64,000 nt of DNA from Ectobius pallidus (Eukaryota > Arthropoda > Insecta > Blattodea > Ectobiidae), in assembly GCA_964059195.1 (NCBI GenBank), contig CAXKWD010000002.1:152537042-152601041 (forward strand). Direction: 5' to 3'. The translations under genes were made by a program, and so were the position numbers. Of this stretch, positions 10,882-23,092 are shown piece by piece (position 1 is the first letter of the stretch; each line of letters starts with the position of its first letter). The notes under the pieces are model-generated. The model was given only the letters and a program-made list of their open reading frames with translations, searched no databases and was not told the origin of the DNA.

Positions 10882-11853
10882 CAGTGGTGGCTCGTGGCCG
10901 GAAAATTAGGTGAAGAGAAAAAAAAATGCCACATGCTTATGTTAATAACGGAATTCACCCAATAGCGGCTCGTGGCTCAAAACGAGGGTGTGCTGCAAAT
11001 ACCATTTCATACAGCAAACTTAAAATATTTTTAAAAATTATTAGTTGGCTGCTCGTCTCTTAATCCATCTCTGGGAACTCTCACGCGATTTTCTCTACTT
11101 TTTTTTTTTTTTTTTTTGCTAATTTCTCTCGTCTCGTCGAACGTTGTGTGAGTTGTGTCGCGAGAGAAAATAGCACAAAAAAATAATAATAACAATAATG
11201 ATGATGATAGTAATAATAACAATAATAATAATAATAATAATTAGGGCAGGGAAAACCGCGTGAGAGTTCTCCGGAAATGGAATAAGAGACGAGAAAATAG
11301 TATTTTTAATGATCGAGGTAGAGGAAGTCGCTTAGTGTTCCCAGTGCGACAGAATACTTAATCGGGGTTGTGGAATCCGGGTTTTTCTGAATTTAACACA
11401 TTCTAATTTGGCGGCGTTAGACCATCAGACGGTGGGAGATCTAACGTGCCCACCTCTTTCTCCGAGCTGACAGTGTGAGGTGCTGTCGAAGAAAATGCCT
11501 GAACAAGAGGGAAGGCTTTGTGGGTAGTCTGTTCTCGTCACCTAGCGGACGTGGGATAAGCGAGAAAACTGCTGCTTGCTGTCCTCGTTTGAGTGGATCA
11601 GACTACCCATTCAGCCGAGGGAATGGTAAACCAGTTCCGTTTCACTACGGCTGACTTGAAGCACTTGCAGGATCTCAGTGTCTCCTAGTTTTGACACCAG
11701 GTGGTGGCGTGGCGGGCAATTAAAAAATACAGATACATTTATAGTAAAAACCAATATTCGTGATATGGAAAATAAACTTTAAAAATACGTATTGTAAAGG
11801 AAAAATACTGGTGAAGTGCTACTTCACCTACTTCCCCTGAATAGCCGCCACTG
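10882..11853. mobile_element. Non-autonomous hAT element, 972 bp
   Basis: Perfect 8-bp target duplication caaataac at 10874-10881 and 11854-11861. Termini CAGTGGTGGCTCG and, inward from the right, CAGTGGCGGCTAT. No transposase. The interior holds a diverged inverted repeat (about 11048-11095 against 11250-11300) and an (ata)n microsatellite at 11185-11242. Confidence 0.9.
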
Positions 11854-11861
11854 CAAATAAC

Positions 11862-12148
11862 GATTCTCTCTTTCTGATGTCACCCTTGGTCGTCCTTGCC
11901 CTGGTCTTCGGGATACATTTTCGGACCCTACAAACTGTTGCCACATCCGAGAAATTCTGTACCTGCAGTAAATGTTTACACAGAAAACGTTGATATTGGA
12001 CTAAGCAACAAACACTATGCTGCACTGCCCTTTCGATTGGTGCACTGACGTCATCGTTTGCATGTTTGTAAGATGACAGGAATGCCATCTTCAGTTCAGA
12101 ACACGACTGCACGGACATAGCTTTACATTTTATATGAATATCTCGCAT
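11862..12148 (-). pseudogene. Tc1-type transposase, N-terminal part
   Basis: The minus-strand frame contains VATVCRVRKCIPKTRARTTK followed by RKRESLFA. This is the linker between the two helix-turn-helix motifs that precedes the ARQL region at 10876. It is separated from the rest of the transposase only by the hAT insertion at 10882-11853. Whether the ATG at 12148 was the original start is uncertain, because the upstream end of the element is lost. Confidence 0.65.
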
Positions 12149-12180
12149 AGGAAGGAGAAATATCAGCCTATATTTTTATA

Positions 12181-13912
12181 CAGGCCGGAATCCCTGTGTT
12201 CTGCGTGCGAGGTATTGCCAATTATAAGCGACCACAATGCAGTTCAGTTAGAGATAAACTGAAAGGGACAAAGGCAGTCGGAAAAAGGTGATAATTAGCT
12301 GGAATTTCCAGAGAGCTGGCGTGAATGGTATTCAAGAATTACTTAAGGCACAATATCGGCAATTGTGCACAATCGGCCTCCAGTGTATAGCTAGCATGGG
12401 GCAATTTCAAAACAGTTGTGTTGGAAGCAATTGAAAAGCATGTACCATACAGAGTTATTAAACATAATGGTGATCCCGAGTTTTATACCAAAGCTATTAG
12501 AATACTCAAAAGAAAGGCTAGGCGCGCTTATCATAATAGGAAGAAATCAGAATGGCATTTTAATAAATTTAAGGAAATAACAAAGCAACTCGGGACGAAA
12601 AGCAGAATGCGCAAGAACGCTTTCTATAGCAGATACTTCAAGGAACAGATAGTAATAAGGGATCCTTTTACGTAAATAGACGGAAGGGTAATAGGGAACC
12701 TATACGAGATTTTAACGAACATATACCAGGTTTTAACGTCAACGGTGTTTCCAAACAAAGTGACAAGGACAAAGGAAGTATTTTCACAATTTGTGTCGGT
12801 TTTTAATAATAAAAGAAATTACAGGCTCAGGGAAATGGGACGGGGATGAATCAGTTTTTCAACTAAATACTGCCAAATTGCGGAAAAGAATAAAATTGTT
12901 GAAAAATCATAAATCTAGGGGACCTGATAACATTCCTACAGAAATTCTGAAGATTGGAGGAGAAGCCATGATTATTACGGGGAATTGCCGGAGGATTCGA
13001 AAACTGCTATAGTCGTCCCGATTTATAAAGGGGACAATAAGACAGAAATAAATAATTATCGGCTAGTGGGTTTAACTTCGGTTGTGTGTAAAATAATGGA
13101 ACATTTACTCCCAGAATACATAAGGGGGACGCTAGAAAGCAAAGGGTGGTTCAACGAAAGCCAATGTGGCTTTCGATGAGGGTACTCATGTGAAAGCCAG
13201 GTTACGTCACTATTTCAAAATATAGCAGCGGAAGAGAATAAAATGACAAACAACACCAGTAAAAGTAAATCCATAGCGTTTAGCAAAAGCAAGAATAAAA
13301 TCCAGCAAAATTATCACATGGGCAGGGAACTAATTCCACAGGTGGACAGCAGCAAATATCTGGGAGTATATGTGGCAAGTAATGCAGGTTGGGACGAGCA
13401 GATAAATGTGGTGTCAAGGAAGCATGGAAAACACTGCACTTTATAGTCTAGTGAGGGTACTGAAAAAAAGGAGCGCAAAATCAAGGGAAATAGCCTACAA
13501 AAATCTAGTAAGGAAATAATGGAATATTCAGTAGCATTCTGGGACCTGTATAGAATTAATCAAATAGATTCACTAGAAAAAAATTCGGAAAAGAGCAATA
13601 AAATTCATAAAAAGAGGTAAACATTGTGGAGAAGAGATGAGATGGGAACCCTTGCAAGACAGGCCTAAGATATATAGGTTATGTACATTATACAAAGCTT
13701 ATCATGGTTCTAAGACATGGGGGACGTTAGGAAAAGACTAGAAAAACCATCGTATTACGGAAGAGGCGACCGTCCCATCCCCTCAAAATCAAGGGTAGAA
13801 GGTATAGAACATGCATAGGGAAGTTTTCATGTGTAAATAGAACCATTGAAGAATGGAATGAGTTGCCTGAAGCAGCTTTTTAGGGAAACCCCCTTCCTTG
13901 AAGAAATTTAAG
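12181..13912 (+). pseudogene. LINE endonuclease tail and reverse transcriptase
   Basis: Continues the LINE after the Tc1 insertion. The endonuclease motif SDHNAV is at about 12226-12243. RT pieces follow: KSRGPDNIPTEIL (about 12913), NYRLVGLTSVVCKIMEHLL (about 13050) and NESQCGFR, with an in-frame stop at 13177-13179. After GYSCESQVTSLFQ the sequence jumps to a region matching the RT thumb (SSKYLGVYVAS), so the palm with the FADD box has been deleted near 13230-13250. The 3' part keeps SVAFWDLYRINQIDSLEKN and reaches the hAT at 13921. Confidence 0.8.
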
Positions 13913-13920
13913 GTTTAGGC

Positions 13921-15821
13921 CAGGGGTCGGCAACCTTTTGAGTCGAAAGAACCAAAAATTACAATTTACAAAATTTCTAAGTTTTTAAAGACCCACACAT
14001 TTTTTTCTTGCTAACAATAAATAGTACTCGTATAATTAATTTTTTTTTTATAAAAAAACGAATCTATTTATTCATAAGAAAAAATGTCTATTTATTTATA
14101 AGAAAAAATATATATTTATTCATATATAAGTAGTGTTCTTCACAACAAATTAGATAATATGTATATGGCAATATTACTTATTATTTAAGTAAAAAATTAA
14201 AACAAACATTTACTTACAACACTAACTTGTACTTCAATAACATACATTTGAGCAAACAAATTCAATGGGAGCGTTGGCTTTGCATGGTTTTAGAAAGTTT
14301 GGATAAATTTGGCTCATAATTTGTTGTTTTAAGTTTCAAACACGACTCTAAATTTTCATTTGTTTGTTGGCTTCTTACTTTACTTTTAATTATATTCATG
14401 CAAGAGAAGGCTTGCTCGCACGAATATGTCGATCCGAAGATAGTCAGCACTCCAAATGCCAACTTCTTCACTCACTCTAGCAATCTGGAAGACTATTCCA
14501 TGCGTCGAATATAAGTGCCTCAACTCGCGGCATTTCTTTTAAAGCTGTCCACTTTTGTTGCGTTACGTACATACATTTCTGACCTCCAACTCTTCCAACT
14601 TGCTTTTCAACTCTGTAAATTTTCCACTCCACAAAGCTTTACTTTTTAAATCGATCAATTTCATTTCTAGAGATCCAGTATCAATTCCAAATGGCCCAAT
14701 GTGGATTTCGTTACTATTTGTGTTGAGAGGATTTACTATGAATGCTAGAGTGGTTTTGTTGGTTTTGAATTGCTTAAATCTGTCAGCAAATTCATCTTTA
14801 ATTTTTTTTATAACTGTGCTGAAGTAATTCGTGTCAACAGTTGCACTGGTTTTATCGCGATATTGCTTTAGAAATTGAAAATGAAGTAATTTACCGCTCT
14901 GAATATCTTCTGCAAAAAGAATTAATTTTTCTTCAAAACAAACCAATTCTTCTACCAAAACATAGGCTGGGTTTCCCTTTCCTTGCAGTTTTAGATTCAG
15001 CTCATTTAATTTCGCTGTGATATCCACCATAAAGTAAAATTTTTGCAACCATTTGTCGTTCTCTAATTCAGGGTGATTAATGCCTTTTTCATATAGGAAT
15101 GTATTTATTTCATTCAAGCACAAAGCAAAACGTTTCAACACCTTACCTTTGGAAAGCCATCGCACTTTATTGTGAAGAAGGAGGTCGGAATACTGAGTCT
15201 CCATTTCGTTTAAGAATTCTTTAAACTGACGATGGTAGAGTGCTTTTGACAAGATGCTGTTAACAATCTTGATTACCAAATTCATGACCTCAACTATTTT
15301 GGCCGGAAATGTTTGGGCACAAAGCACTTCTTGGTGTATTATGCAGTGAAACGTAAGAATTTCGTAGTTTATTTTGCTCTGAAGAATCGTTGTTGCCCCT
15401 TTATTTTTTCCTGTCATACTTCTGGCTCCATCAGTTGCTATTGAAACGATTTTATTTAAATCGATCTTATTGCCTTCAAAGCATTTCTCACGGCATTCGC
15501 TATAACAAACTATACGTCACAGCCAAAGCACTGGTGAAGACACCAAATTGTCTTGCGTCGAAAGCGAATTAAAACCTACATAGAAACATCCAACGACGGC
15601 GTCATTCGAGAGCTTCCGACGGACTGACGACAGTGACGACGCGTGTCACGGGGGAGGGGTGCGGTGAAAAGCGAGTACAAGTGGCTGAGAGATAGAATCA
15701 GTGCCTAATACTCGTTAATCGATTCAGAACGATTTTTTTTTTGATAAAATAAATAATATTTGCGTATGGAACTAAAGAGCCGCAGCTTCACATCCAAAGA
15801 GCCGCAGGTTGCCGACCCCTG
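13921..15821 (-). mobile_element. hAT transposon, decayed, 1901 bp
   Basis: Terminal repeats CAGGGGTCGGCAACC on both sides. Target duplication gtttaggc (13913-13920) and gtctaggc (15822-15829), 7 of 8 bases equal. It carries a broken minus-strand transposase lacking the N-terminal zinc finger. It inserted into the 3' end of the LINE. Confidence 0.9.
14262..15470 (-). pseudogene. hAT transposase, ZBED5-like, truncated
   Basis: The minus-strand frame starts near 15470 with [20 protein letters not shown], containing the second catalytic aspartate. It continues through [12 protein letters not shown] and [20 protein letters not shown] to the C-terminal FGSTYSCEQAFSCMNIIKSK at about 14400-14440. 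Frame breaks lie near 15418 and 14480-14560. The BED finger and the first catalytic aspartate are missing. It is clearly related to, but well diverged from, the intact transposase at 3416-5257. Confidence 0.85.
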
Positions 15822-15850
15822 GTCTAGGCATAATGAATAGAATGAGAAAG

Positions 15851-17511
15851 TGTGATGACTCGGCCGCTAATACAATGGTGGGTATAGGGAGAGCGGTGGC
15901 AGCACCTTCGTTTGCGTTTCAACTTCTCAATGCTGCATCATGAAAGTTTGGCATCTTATGATTAAACTCGCAATCTTTAATTAACCGCTGTCTGAATGAT
16001 GTGGGACGATCGTGAAATGTTGAGGGTGGAGCAAATTTGACTATGCGACATTTATTATTTTATTTTTTGTCCAGAAAGAGATCAAGCGTGTAAGGTTTAG
16101 TGAAATATTTGGATCTTATTATAAATCGAGTACCACCTATACATCTATAATGGTTAATTCGTAATAGTAATTACTCTAAAGCTAAAGCTATCAGAATGAT
16201 ATTGAGGTATTAGCAGGCATCTTTTCCATAAAATACCAGCAATAACGTAAAATTGTTTACATAATTTATTCGTGGACTCAATAATAATACTATATTAACT
16301 GACTACTTGTACCCATACTGCAAGATTGACCCGCTGGGAAAAAGGAGTGAATGAGGCTTTTTTACAACTTAGTAAATCTGCACTACTTTTATTTATTGGA
16401 TTATTTATCATATTTTCCGTTCACTTATGTTAGTAATTTTTATGTATAATTATCATAGCCAATGTCTTATTAGTTTAATATCTTGTTCCTTTTTTTAATA
16501 ATATAATTTAACAACATAAGACGTACATCAGTTACAGCGAACGGCGAATGGTCGAGGGTTTGAGCAAATAGCGGGCTGTAGTTAAGGCAAGAGGATTTAA
16601 TTTTTTAATGAAAAAATCAGGGAAAATGCTTTGAAATATTGTGTGATATATGTAGAATGCATTGCAAAACAATTTTTGCGTAAGTGCCTCTTTATCGGAT
16701 GTTGAGACGCCAATTTTAAAGATCACGCGCCCTATTTTTGTAGTGCTGCTTATGAAATTTTCCGTGCCCTGCAATTCACAAACCATCCCTTAGTTTATAT
16801 TATCTGTGTTCACATAATTTGTACACAGATCTACACTTTTGACCGTGTTTCACCTACATAACTTACCCCATACAGCCAGGAGAAAATTAATATTAATATA
16901 AATAATGTTACTATTAATACAATATTAATACAAATTAATACTCAGTAATATTCTATACAGTGTAATATTAATATTAATTTATAAAATATCCCTTAGCTGT
17001 TTTCTACCCTAATTATACGTTGTTATTTCTATACAAATGTACATTCTTTAACAAATTCTCATCAAATTATACTAACATACCCTCTACCCTATTTTCTAGG
17101 CAACAAAATATTAGATCAAATCATGCCTTAGCTGTTTCATACCTATATTATATAATTGTTCATTGCTTGTGAACATCTTCGATTTTTGGAAAGATGTGGA
17201 ACGAAATGTTACGGTCAAGCTTCTTGCAATGTGAGAAATTACTGTTACACACGGCCATGTTTATTTATGGAGATGAGATCTTCCAAGACGTGTAAAGCAG
17301 CCCGAAAATTGTCAAAAGTATCTAACAATTCAATTTAGATAAGGTGAGTCATTTTGAAATGGATGAATGTAATATTTTGTTTAAGAGTGTTTGCAATTTT
17401 TCCTATACCGCCCGTGGCAATCTTGCTCCCGCGAATCTCAAGCAGAGTAACTGCTACCTAGCGGCGGAACCAGTGAACTACCTCAGTCATCACACTTATG
17501 CACTTAGAATG
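15851..17511. repeat. Dispersed repeat family R, copy 1
   Basis: Bounded by gtgtgatgact at the left and agtcatcacac at the right. The segment about 15965-17130 is homologous to 44065-45545: shared landmarks include gattaaactcg, ccgtgaaatgtt, cgtggactcaataata, tacttgtacccatact and aaaccatcccttagttt. No coding capacity was recognised. The element type is unknown. Confidence 0.65.
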
Positions 17512-17639
17512 ATTTAGCTTAATTATGCAACCTTCATATTTAATGGTTCGTTCTTATGAAATGTTACTGGTTCATGAGTAAAATTATAGTCTTAGTAATA
17601 GTATTGTAGTCTTAGGAAACGCTACCACCGGGTAGTAAC

Positions 17640-18844
17640 CAGTGTTGGGCGTTAATCAATTAATTTTTCAATCAGCTCGTTAATTGACTAAAAAAGTAAT
17701 TGCGGTTAAATTAATTGCAATTAAATTATTTGGATTAATGTATGTTAATTAAAATAATTGCAATTAACTTGTTTAATTGTTCTAGGAAACAATCAAAACT
17801 AACAATTAACTTACTTATCTTTACAAGATTTCGAAAATTTTACCTACATTAATAATAATCAATACTACTTATTGATAACAAAACTAATATCATCCTTCAT
17901 TATACCCATTACCTATATTTTAACGTATGTTTTTCATTTGTGCAATGTTTTGACATCGTTTTTCTTTTGCGACAAAGACAAATCTGCCGAAGAGTCACAA
18001 ATTGACCGACAGTATGTCCGATAAGAGAGTCGTGTTAAAATGCAATCTAGACTATTATAATAAATTATAATATGTTGTTTAAAATCATTGATGTTTATTA
18101 ATATCAGTGTTTTATTTGTAACTAACATGCATATTTCATATCTTACTTACGCATTTTGTTATGATACCAGTCCACGCACCAGGCCTGTATAATGAACCAA
18201 TTCTTATAACTCTATTTTGTATAAGCGCCAAGTTTTAAAACATTTTAACGTATTATGACTTATGTAACATTTAAAAAAATTAACATATATAACTTGAATA
18301 CAGCCTCAAAGCGATCCTGATAGTTGGAGTCCGGATTATTGGTGTTTTACTGTATAATGATGTTTTAAATGTTTTGTATAAGTACTTATAATTAATAAGC
18401 CATCATTGTGGCTTTTTTTTTACGAAAAAAAAGAAAGAAAGTAAACGTTTGTGGAAAAGTTTGCTCGGCGTGAGTTGAAAGGGATCCATCAAAATTTGCT
18501 GCAAGAACTGATAGCAGAAGATCAAATAAGTATTTCAATTTTTTTGAAGATGGATGAAAAGACCATGTTCTTAGCCCTGAAAGTGGGACCTTTAATATCA
18601 CGGCAAATGAGAGTAATTATTACAAGATGTCTGTGTCCTTTTTAATTGTTTTTATTTAAATTCATAAGACAATTGAAAAGTAATTAATTGTTAACTGTAG
18701 CAAATCACGATTGACAATTGATTAATTGTTAATTGCTACCACTACAATTACAGTTGATCAGTTGTTAGTTGTTATGGTGACAATTAACAATTAATCAATT
18801 GTTAATCTTTAATTGTCTTTAGAATTAAAATGTGCCCAACACTG
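17640..18844. mobile_element. Non-autonomous hAT element, 1205 bp
   Basis: Perfect 8-bp duplication gtagtaac at 17632-17639 and 18845-18852. Termini CAGTGTTGGGC and, inward from the right, CAGTGTTGGGC. Both subterminal regions are packed with ttaattgcaattaa-type inverted motifs (17655-17790 and 18660-18830). No transposase homology seen. Confidence 0.9.
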
Positions 18845-18852
18845 GTAGTAAC

Positions 18853-19195
18853 CCACTTGCAGTGAATAAATACATACATACAAATATACCATTAATGTCT
18901 GTCAACTTCCGGAGGAGCTAGAAACCTGAGATTTTGCACACTTACACTTTTTTTAGCTTGTAACCGACGGGATAATTCCCAAAAGTTCAATCTTTACCCC
19001 GAAAAAAAATTTAAGGTCTTCCTGCACTTTTTAAAAACTTTATTATGACTAAACGGTAATAGTCTGTAAGGCAGACTAAATACACTGACTCTATCTCCGA
19101 TACGATGGAAGTTCATAAAAAAGAAGAAAAATCTTTCCCGAGAATCTCAGCGGGGGTTGGGGGGGGGGGGCAGAGCCCCCAACGAGCGAAGGCAG
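18853..19195. other. Non-coding segment upstream of Helitron-like element
   Basis: No gene. It contains cttccggaggagctagaaa, a G run at 19160-19170 and a ggggttgg/agccccca inverted pair just before the Helitron-like start. This flank may belong to a longer element. Confidence 0.35.
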
Positions 19196-19718
19196 TCTAA
19201 TATATAAAATTGTTTGTGTGTTTGTTCCCTATACAAATCCACATGCTTTGAGCAATTTCCAAGAAATTTTGCATTCGTACCCACTTCAACCCGGAAAGAA
19301 ACGCAGTCAAATAATTTCTGAAAGAAAATAAAATACGCTGAATTCATCAAACGCATTTCAGTTCTCATGAGAGCAATATTGTTTGCAATGTTCACAGGTT
19401 GCTCTGGAAGTGCATGATACTGGACTTTGACAAATTAGAGATTATGCTATCGATATACAGTAATTCATTGGTGTAAATAAATACTGAAGAATGAAATACG
19501 CGGTGTGTAGAAGCAATGGGGTGCAAAATTCAAATCCTCTAGGAACCATAAAAACTATATCAAGCGTTTTCTGAGGGAATATTTTTGAGTTTTAAGTCGG
19601 TCTCCCTCGCTTCAAATTACCTATATACGGACCTAGAGTTTGTAAATCAAAGTCCTTCATAAGTTAATTTCGAAATACAAAACACAAAATCCGGGCGACG
19701 CCGGGCCTTTTAAGCTAG
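19196..19718 (+). mobile_element. Helitron-like non-autonomous element
   Basis: Starts TCTAATATATAAAATTG and ends with a GC hairpin (CCGGGCGACGCCGGG, one mismatch) followed about 10 bp later by CTAG and a host T. These are the hallmarks of Helitron ends: 5' TC, and a 3' hairpin then CTRR. It has no terminal inverted repeats and no RepHel protein. It is homologous to the minus-strand copy at 34527-35432. Confidence 0.65.
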
Positions 19719-19856
19719 TCTTTTTCAAAATCCAATAAAACGTGTTATTTCCTTCTGTGAACTTGAATAATATGTAAAATTGTAATAATTTAGGCCTAAT
19801 TTAATTTAATTTAATTTAGTTTACAGTCATTGAGTGCATACAATAACACTATTGAC

Positions 19857-20160
19857 CAGGGGTCTCCGAAATACGGCCCACTGGCCCTATCCTGTCCCTT
19901 TGAATCCGGCCCGCGGCATATGGCATATGAGAAATCTAACAAAACGGATAATGAGAAAGTTATGATCATGGTTGCCATATTTTAACTGTACACTTTAACT
20001 ACCCGTCTTCTCATGTTCACAAATAGGCCTAATTTAGGATTCATTAATTTTATATTTTTGTCTAGAATTATGAGCTTGTACAGATACAGTTGCATTTTCT
20101 CTCTCTATCGCGCTCGCTCTAGCACTTTCTCTCTCTCTCTGTCTCTCTCTCTTAAGAAAC
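19857..20160. mobile_element. hAT left-end fragment with CT microsatellite
   Basis: caggggtctccgaaatacgg followed by cggcccgcgg is a typical hAT terminus, preceded by ctattgac. No right end was found. A (ct)n tract at 20096-20155 follows. Confidence 0.5.
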
Positions 20161-20605
20161 TTGAATGGGGGATATTTTAATCTATTCTGTTACTTTAAGT
20201 AGCCTGTTGTCAAGCGATAGGAAACTCATTTGATTGTTTGGTATATTATCTAATGACTTAAAACACCGTACTGGTAAGAACGGTCGGCCTTCTGGAAAAG
20301 GTGATGAACAAATTTCCTTTCTCGGCAGTGTAAGAGAATAGAAGAAAATGTCATATTATTTCACGTCTAATTTAATTCAAGTTGTTTTGTTAAAAAATTT
20401 CCTGGATCCTACTAAATTAGAAAACTGTCCAATGTAACGACAATGCTCATGTTATGAATAAGAACGGTATTGCCTACAGTCCTTAAGCAAGCGGAACATA
20501 ATGAGCCCTGTAGCATTAAGAAGCTGAATTCTTTATTACCCTTGTAGAAAATAGTAGCGTTTGCTACCCCATTGCGCTTCCTGCATATTCTGTTGCCTCC
20601 CCTGT

Positions 20606-23092
20606 CCGCCAATAACTAGCAATTCGTCCTAGCTAAAATGTAGCTAGATTTATAATGCTGGTATGATTCTTTTAAAAATGATTTTGCAGTGCGTAATGCA
20701 TCTATTCTGCCACAGAACACACATATATAAGACGAATGATTTTGCATTTTCTTGGAATAAAATAGTTTATTTACATTATATTTACAAACTTGTATACATT
20801 ACATAAATTTTCCACTTCTAGTTGAATCTAGTAGAGAAAAAAAATATTTAAGTGTGCAATTAATAAGAATAAGTTTTCACAAAAAGCTGATAAAACACTA
20901 TTCTAAATGTAAACATTATCAGAAATATGGTATGCAATTAATAAGAATAAGTTTTCACAAAAAGCTGATAAAACACTGTTCTAAATCAAAACATTATCAG
21001 AAATATGGAAAATCTTTTCCTGCCTGGTTCCATCGAATCTCGTTTTTGTGGTAGCTTGACAAAATTTAATACACAAACTAGTTTTGTAACGACAGAATTA
21101 AATTGTACAAGTCTTCCCCACGAATTAAAAATATTTCAGTACCTGCATTTAAAAGGACAGTCAGCTTAGCATTGTTGCCATAACCTTCTTTACTGTCTTA
21201 TTTTTCTTTAATAGAATAATTTCACTAATGTTAATATATGCTCATAAACTTATATAATTTTTTTGCACGACTTAACTAATTAGTGGTACTTACGAATTTG
21301 TTGCCGTGGATCGTAAGTTAACATTCCCACACGCAATCTTGTTGCTATGTGCGGTAAGAGTTTCCGTGCGGTAAGAATTTACTTACGGCACATCATAATA
21401 CAAGCCTTTATGGACAAGGGCCTCCAGGACAAATATTCGGTTCCCATAACAACAAACACATGCGAATCACTTTCTGAAATAAACATCTATCTTCAAGAAT
21501 GTATATACATAACATTTTCAGGTAATATCACAATTAATATAATTAAATTGATATAAATAATCATCGTGCAAAAAATAGCATGCAATACTCGTGCCTTAAG
21601 CGCATACCGGATCTCGGAAAATTTAAAAAACTCGGCGCGAGCGCCTCGTTTTGTCAAACTATTTCCTCGATCCGTATGCATCGCTTACGGCACTTGTATC
21701 GCAATATACTATTGCATTATAAAAATGCATTGACAAATGAAGATAATTTCGAATCATAGCACTAACCACAGCTTTCTGTAATACTAGATATTGGATAGAG
21801 TGGGCCATACTAATATTAAGTATTAGTGTTTGCATGCTATCAAGTGGACAATAATAAAGTTTGTCAAGTACCAGCTGGAAAGAACTTCTGGAAATGAAAA
21901 CATGTTCTTTAGTAAGTAATTTTGTCTATTGGAATACATCTGAGCTTGCCTTGTTTACCTTAGCTACGAATACTGATGTTTGTGGCGGCTTAGCCTCGAG
22001 AGCCAATCAAAATTCTTTGGGTCTTCGGACATCGCTCTTTATATAATAGACTAGCAATTCGTGCTAGCAAAAATTTAGCTAGATTCATAATAGTAAATGA
22101 ATTTCCATTGTGGGATGTATTGCATCTAGCCTACTAAGACACGAAACTATAACACGAATGGTATTGCATTTTGTAATCATATAGTGTTTTATTAAAACTA
22201 CATTTACAAACTTGTGAAAAACTAAATTAATAGTAGGCCTAGCTATAGTAGTAATATTGTGTTTGTATAAACTTGTTTATGGATTGAAATTAGTACATTT
22301 ATCAGAACAATGCATAGAACAGCCCACATAGTTAATAATAGATATGCGTCTTCTTAACCTTAATTCATATACACTGATAAAATGAATTCTTAAAATATGT
22401 GAAGATTTCACAAAATGCACTCGCAGTAATATTAATGATGTAAGTGTAGTGCTACGGTCGCTGACATATTTTTAGAGATTTAAAGCAGCTGTATAGGTTA
22501 TGAAGACTATCAGGAATTAGATACATTAGATCTATTAATTGATCATGAGGACAGTTTAAACTGAAAAATACTCACATTAAAATATCATGTTGATGTCGGT
22601 AGCCGTACATTTCGATAGAATGCACAATATTATCAACACCAGTTGCGTTTAATTGTCCAACGGCTAGATTTTTAAAAATATTTTATTTATATTTATTTAC
22701 ACTGACATCGTTATAAAGAAATGAATCAATCTAACGAGCTAACGATGTCGATAAATTGGTAGGTTATGTTTAGGATAGAGTGGGACATGCAATATTATTG
22801 TAGCACCATTATAATAAGTATTAATTGAATGTTTTATGCTATCAAGTGGACAAATAATAAAGTTTATGTAAAGCACCAGCTGGATAAAACTTCTGGAATT
22901 GAAAAGCATGCTCTTTAGAAAGTAATTTTGTCTATTATTTCTACTACTAACTGAAACTGATACATCTGAGTTTGCCTTGTTTATCTTAGTTACGAATACT
23001 GATGTTTGTGGCCGCTCGGCTGCTCATTGGTTGTTTTCGAGAGCCAATCAAAATGCTTCAGGTCTTCGGACATCGACTTTATTTAATAGGTG
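20606..23092 (+). repeat. Tandem dimer of a 1.0-1.4-kb unit
   Basis: Both units begin with ctagcaattcgt (20606 and 22050) and end with a ~260-300-bp block starting ggatagagtggg (21793 and 22773) and finishing cttcggacatcg. Internal parts differ, so the units are old or different deletion derivatives. No protein is supported. Confidence 0.6.
20854..21009 (+). repeat. Two tandem 78-bp units
   Basis: The segment starting atgcaattaataagaataag is duplicated head to tail (20854-20931, 20932-21009) with about five differences. The unit length is a multiple of three, so the local open frame is an artefact of the duplication rather than a gene. Confidence 0.85.

Larger units (their letters stand above)
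9896..12180 (-). mobile_element. Tc1/mariner element, broken
   Basis: The left terminus cactagtgtccaaaattaaa follows a TA target dinucleotide at 9894-9895. Transposase remnants run on the minus strand. It lies inside the LINE endonuclease, which resumes at about 12181. No matching right terminal repeat was found, so that end is deleted or decayed. A 972-bp hAT element sits inside the transposase. Confidence 0.8.
8880..13912 (+). mobile_element. Non-LTR retrotransposon (CR1/Jockey-like), broken
   Basis: A plus-strand LINE with an apurinic endonuclease followed by a reverse transcriptase. It is interrupted by a SINE at 9514-9788 and a Tc1 element at 9896-12180, and its 3' part is cut by a hAT at 13921. 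Endonuclease and RT motifs occur in the right order across these gaps. The RT catalytic palm is deleted, so this copy is inactive. The protein strongly recalls a LINE family abundant in cockroaches and termites (recollection, not a search). Confidence 0.85.

Noticed and set aside
20854..21054. Repeat protein with two HKKLIKH units
   Set aside because: Result of a 78-bp tandem duplication of AT-rich DNA.
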